64,000 nucleotides of DNA from NCBI GenBank assembly GCA_021229015.1, contig CM037782.1, positions 45,263,040-45,327,039 of the forward strand, read 5' to 3'. The DNA is from Solen grandis (lineage: Eukaryota > Mollusca > Bivalvia > Adapedonta > Solenidae). Made by a program: the position numbers and the translations under genes. Below the pieces are notes generated by a model that ran no database searches, was not told the origin of the DNA, and saw only the letters and a program-made list of their open reading frames with translations. Position 1 is the stretch's first letter, and the number at the start of each line of letters is the position of its first letter. This document shows, one piece after another, positions 59,300 to 64,000 of the stretch.

Positions 59300-62150
59300 G
59301 TATGCAGTGTCTAAGAGAATATTACTTTCCAAGAGGCTAGTTACTTAAATGTAAATAATTAAAGGTAAACTTTATCATCTTTCATCATTACACCATATCA
59401 AAAACTTGATTTATTTATATACATGTATACATTTTATGGGATAGTTTTAATGAATACACAAAATTATCTGTTATAAATATAAGTCATATAGCTACACACA
59501 GAGAGTCAGTGACTATAGACGCCAAATGATATATAGATTTTTATTTTCTATTAAATTTTTTTTTATATTCTCGGTTGGCTTGTCAGTCGTTTCAGTACTT
59601 TGTAAGAATTAAAAACAAGAGAATTGACCTAAATATACCTGTAATGCATCACAACAGTCACGGGAGTCGACATACCGTGGCAACCCCTTTTAAGACTTAT
59701 AGGACAATCAAAACCCTTTTTCTTTTGCATGTGCGAAGTACCAAACTTACTTCCAAGAGATGAAGAAATCAGATTTGTATTTTATGTAAGAATAAATAGC
59801 CTTGTGCGGTAGCATATTTGTTATATGGCGGAAACATTTTGATGCATTCTGGGAACGTGACATTGGTCAGAAATACCATAGAGACCCCAATGCAGCGGGA
59901 GGACTCCGCCGCAAAAAATCGCCTGACCAAGACAGGGCCAATATGAATGTACGAGTAATAAAGCCGTAAGCTGTTTCAGTGTTTAGCAGATTTTGCAATT
60001 AAGTGTCTGTCAGAACATGACTCGACTCCCACAGGTGCCATCTGTATACAAATGAAGGCTAATGAAGCTTTCAGCAAACAAATAGCTCCGTAACAGCAAA
60101 CTAACAAACATCCGTTTCCTAGATGATAAATTAGCTTCGTGTGTTATACTGAATGTTTCTGACTGAAGACCTATTCCGGCAAGAACTTTTGCGGTTGTTT
60201 CCAAGATATTACTTAAAGTACTCGTACAAAACTGCCATTCTTGACAAACTACCCAAGTTTTGATCAAATCTTTTTATTTTCCAACTTTCCGGAGTCGATG
60301 ATTTCACAATGTAAATAAAACCATGTCTCAAGAGATGAACAGTTTTGTTTATTCTTGCAGAAAATGTTTGGTCAGTAAACTTATATTATAAGTTAAATGT
60401 TAACTGGGTTTCATATATATATTTAAAAAGAACTGATCTCAAGTACTTTTACTCGTACTTTTACGCAAACCCAACTAAGTATCCAAACATATTGTTTGCA
60501 ATAAACCATTTCACTCCAACATGAGAATTAAACCTACGTAAGTCAACCAGCTCTTCCCGAACATCTAATCTACACGCTGGTGTATACACATTTTTCGAAT
60601 GAAATATACATATATTTGAAAATTCTCCCCACTCGCTGAATGAACGATTATATTAATTAACGAATTATACCGGGAATTGCCGATCCTCCGATGAAATAGT
60701 CTTTACTTTGTCATATCTTTTAGAGATAGTGTGCAAAAAATTGCAATTTTCAAATGTAAACCTTTTTTTTTCTTCTTTTTTTTTTAAAATTGATTGGGTT
60801 GGCCATAGCGCATTCATTTTAAATATAGAAAATTTAATTTGTGTTATTTCATTGCTAATCATTTATTTATTGATGCCAGAACCCGTAGATGTTTATGAAA
60901 TGACAATGACGGAGCAGAAAAAAAATGAGCTCAATATGAGTTGAACCAGATTTATGCCTATAGACATTTTCTTTCCATCTATCTAAATATGATAATGGGA
61001 CTTTTGTGTCCTGTATGAAAACAAATTGCAATTAATCACATTGTGCTCTACGCGACACATACTAAAATATGCCTCATTATCGGTGTTTAGAAAGGAATGG
61101 TGAACAATAAAAAGTCCCAATGGGGGCAGAGATTTGAAAACGTAATACTATAACGTTTGTCGCGTAAGTATGCTATTCACAAATCGTGCGTCACAAACCG
61201 CATGGGACGCTTCGCAATTATGCCGTTTTCTGTAAAACGACCGCCATTGACAAATCAACGACCGTAATTGTCTTTATTTCCGTAATCAAAACAATGGACT
61301 ATTTAGTTTCCTGTTAGTTATAACCCTATAGGGAATTCCTTGTTTTTTTTATGATTATTAAATATTTAGAAACAAAATAGGTCCATTATGGCGTCCATGT
61401 ACCAGATGAATAATTATGAGAAAACAGTCGACTTCTGAACTACATGATCACTATTTAGAGACAGACATTTTAGTCAATATGTCACTTGTCCTATGACCAA
61501 TGTATTGGACCAAAGCATACCAAAGTTTATGTATCTTAAATACATCCGATCAGTTTTAAATGAAAGTATGCACTCATGTTATTATAAAATACAATATATG
61601 TATTACTTTTTCACGAAGTATTGCATGATTAATAAAAAAAAGAATCATAACTATACATTTCTTATGATATATAGCTACTCAGGGACTGAAAAAAAAACGC
61701 CTCACTTTGGAAATATGTCAAATATTGTATTTCGCGTTTTTTTAGACGATTTTAGATTAATATTAGATTAGAAAGGTAATGTTGTCAATATCACCAAAAG
61801 AACGATGCATGATTTATGTTCTTCTGATATTTTGTTAATAATAATAATAATAATAAAGCGAGATTTCAAAGATGTAATTAAAATATCTTTATACGTACCG
61901 TACACAAGACCGTCAAGACATTACCATAATCAGGCTTACCATCTTGTTACGTAATCAAAATTTTGAATTTATAGATATTCATTGTTCTTCGAACGTTCTA
62001 CAAGTGGAAATGTTGTCAGCGTTAACTTGTTCCTTGGATTCAAATTAGTGCTTTCTGCATATGCTGTCTGCACCATAATTGTAAATATATACTTTTTTTT
62101 ATTCTTTAACACTATCACTCTTCTTCTTGCACCCAAACCATTCATACATT
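59300..62150. other. Mostly AT-rich, no supported gene
   Basis: A slightly G+C-richer patch near 59800-59960 has no recognisable structure. An AAT microsatellite lies at about 61835-61855. Remaining open frames are short. Confidence 0.45.
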
Positions 62151-62159
62151 TAAGAAATA

Positions 62160-62471
62160 CCATCCCCGGTGGCCGGGTGGTTAGAACGTCCGTCCGGAAT
62201 ATGGGGGGTCGTGGGTTCGATCCCTGGTTGCGACATACCAAAGTTGTAAAAAATGGTACTGTTATAGCTCTCTTGCTTGGCGCTCAGCATATATATTGTA
62301 TACAAGGTAGTTGGCCCGGTGTCAGGATAATGTGACTTGGTGTTGTATCATGCCATATGTCTACGGCATGATACTGCCGTGTGCCAGCACTATTTCTGCC
62401 TCAAGTAGACATCGTCTCCAAATGACTGAAATATTGTCGGTGGGACGTTAAACCCAACAAACAAACAAACA
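62160..62471 (+). mobile_element. Near-complete tRNA-derived SINE, main family
   Basis: Head 'ccccggtggccgggtgg', 'ttagaacgtccg', B-box 'gtgggttcgatccctgg'; body 'cttgcttggcgctcagcata', 'cccggtgtcaggataatgtg', 'gttgtatcatgcc', 'tctacggcatgatactgcc'; end 'aaatgactgaaatattgtcg', 'gtgggacgttaaaccc' and (aaac)n. With 25604-25914 and 33151-33418 it defines the family consensus. A short insertion ('tatattgtatac') lies after 'cagcata'. Confidence 0.9.
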
Positions 62472-63014
62472 TTATAGACATTTCTTAAAGTGTTTATTTT
62501 TTCACGGTGCTAGGCTTTCCTAGATAGACTGTGTAGCACTCTACTAATTCTACTTACTCTTTTCTAATCCACACGCATGGACATCATATTAAGAAAATGA
62601 TTGTTAGAACTCTATAGAAGAAGAAAAAGTAAAATGATATGAAATATCGAAGTTCTAAACATGGTACGTTTTAAAAGTCCTCGAGTACATTTTGGCCAAG
62701 CAAGACCTACCTTTAAGGGGTAAAGATCGAAGTACAAGCCATGCTTGACGAAGCTTCCCCTTTGCACTTTTTTTTCAAATGGAATATGTAGGTTTTTCTT
62801 CTCTAATACTATTTTGTTTCACTAGTTTACGATACTGCTTCGCGTAAAACAATGCTCACCATGCCGACAGACTATCTTTGATGTAATTATACGCGAATAG
62901 CTAAAGGGCACTTGCTTGTAATTAGGCCGGAACTTGCGAAGACTTGCGTTTTATTCCGAAATCTGTGCGGAACAAATGTGCTTATACAATAAAAGTTAAC
63001 TGTGTGACTGAAGT

Positions 63015-63242
63015 TTGTTTCTTATTTTGAAAATATCGCCACTTTTATTTCAAGCCTTAGTTCCGAAAGCTCTTTCCGGAAGAGATTTTGATTACGGTAA
63101 AACTTCGCTATTAAGACATCCATTTGCTCCACTGAAAAGAGGTCTTACTAGAGAGGTGGTTTTAATAGAAAAACTCTCACACTCAGTCAAGTCTCAAAAC
63201 CCTTCATGGCTTAAGCAAGACACTTTTTTCTCTTACTCTTGA
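63015..63242 (+). CDS. Open frame of 75 codons, possible last exon, unknown
   Basis: Part of the frame, LSGRDFDYGKTSLLRHPFAP and onwards to SYS*, is of balanced composition. A weak acceptor 'cttttatttcaag' at about 63042-63054 would give phase 1. No family is recognised and no poly-A signal is obvious. Chance is a good explanation. Confidence 0.13.
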   Translation: MFLILKISPLLFQALVPKALSGRDFDYGKTSLLRHPFAPLKRGLTREVVLIEKLSHSVKSQNPSWLKQDTFFSYS

Positions 63243-63259
63243 TTAAACGATTTGTTTTA

Positions 63260-63294
63260 GATAGATAGATGGATGGATGGATAGATGGATAGAT
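63260..63294. repeat. (GATA/GATG)n microsatellite
   Basis: Interleaved gata and gatg units. Simple repeat. Confidence 0.9.
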
Positions 63295-63769
63295 ACTACT
63301 TTCACTACTTTCAGGTATATACAACTTTATTATTATGATTAGAAAAGATATAAGTGGAAAATAAATTGCCAGTTTTTGTCCGTCGATTTGGATCCTATCT
63401 TCATTGTTCTTATTATTATATGACAAAAACCCACCGAATTCCTCTTAAAAATGATTACAAAAAACAACAACAGTATCTTCATAATAATTAGCTTTGTAAA
63501 TATTCATAAGATTTTTGTTGGTTTTTAATGCTTCCCGTTTAAGTGACTTGACAAGTAATGCATTAATGGACAGCGGGTCCTTCATATAATTAAAAGTGAC
63601 ATAAAACTCGTAAAAGAATATAGCTCTAACTTCGTTAAGTGTTTTCCAATGGGAGCATATAACACTAAAGTGTTGCTTAATGCGTTTAGTACCATTTTAT
63701 AGAAGATTTTGATTGAAGCTCCTAAGATCGTTCTTGGGTAGTTTGTTAATGGACGCGGTATTTGCAGGA

Positions 63770-63793
63770 CCCCCCCCCCCCCCCCCCCCCCCC
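63770..63793 (+). repeat. Poly-C tract (24 C)
   Basis: Twenty-four consecutive C residues in a strongly AT-rich context. On the other strand this is an uninterrupted G run that could form a quadruplex. Homopolymer length in assemblies is often inexact. Confidence 0.95.
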
Positions 63794-64000
63794 TTTGCAA
63801 CTGTAAATTTATTGCTTAGCTAATCGAATGGCATCATAAATTGCTGAATGTATGTAAAATAACAAGCTGTCACTTCTGTCTCATTTTACATCTTTCTTTA
63901 GTTTTGATTCCCCCCTTTCGGGTTTTAAAATGAGCTTTTCTCAAGTTTATATTTTATTTTGTTTTCTTGTTTGCTAGACTGGATTTAACATCCCAGCAAC

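Overview
This window looks like non-coding DNA from an animal nuclear genome, most likely a bivalve mollusc. It is AT-rich, roughly one third G+C by eye. It has no operon-like gene packing and no long open frames. It is seeded with tRNA-derived SINEs of the type common in molluscan genomes: a head like ggtggccgagtggttagagcg, then ggttcgatcccc, a conserved body, and a tail ending in taaac(aaac)n. One run of exactly 100 N marks an assembly gap. The species cannot be fixed from this sequence alone.

Layout. 1-8 kb holds old interspersed repeats, a diverged 90-bp tandem duplication and two weak exon candidates. 8-17 kb is mostly unremarkable AT-rich DNA with a SINE, a decayed mariner transposase (10.5-11.05 kb), a tRNA-like sequence and a reverse-strand SINE. 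17-28 kb contains the gap and a dense set of SINE fragments, including a nearly complete copy at 25.6 kb set inside an older repeat. 28-36 kb is mainly simple repeats plus three SINE copies. 36.6-38.5 kb is a less AT-rich patch with several open frames of unknown meaning. 39-43 kb is SINE-rich again. 44-47.2 kb holds the best gene candidate: a promoter-like stretch with E-boxes and an RFX-type X-box, a first exon encoding a hydrophobic N-terminus that ends at a consensus splice donor in phase 1, and a phase-compatible second exon 2.6 kb downstream. A 9-copy 29-bp minisatellite lies in the proposed intron. 47-64 kb has a dispersed repeat pair, two long imperfect palindromes, two fairly complete SINEs, simple repeats and a C24 tract.

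I recognise only one protein family with confidence, the mariner transposase fossil. Every exon call is a by-eye hypothesis. At this base composition several stop-free frames of about 100 codons are expected by chance in 64 kb on six frames, so open frame alone was not treated as evidence. I found no convincing new biological system. The most useful leads are the 44-47 kb gene candidate, the sharing of one 3' tail by SINEs with different heads, and the palindromic elements at 56.4 and 57.7 kb.
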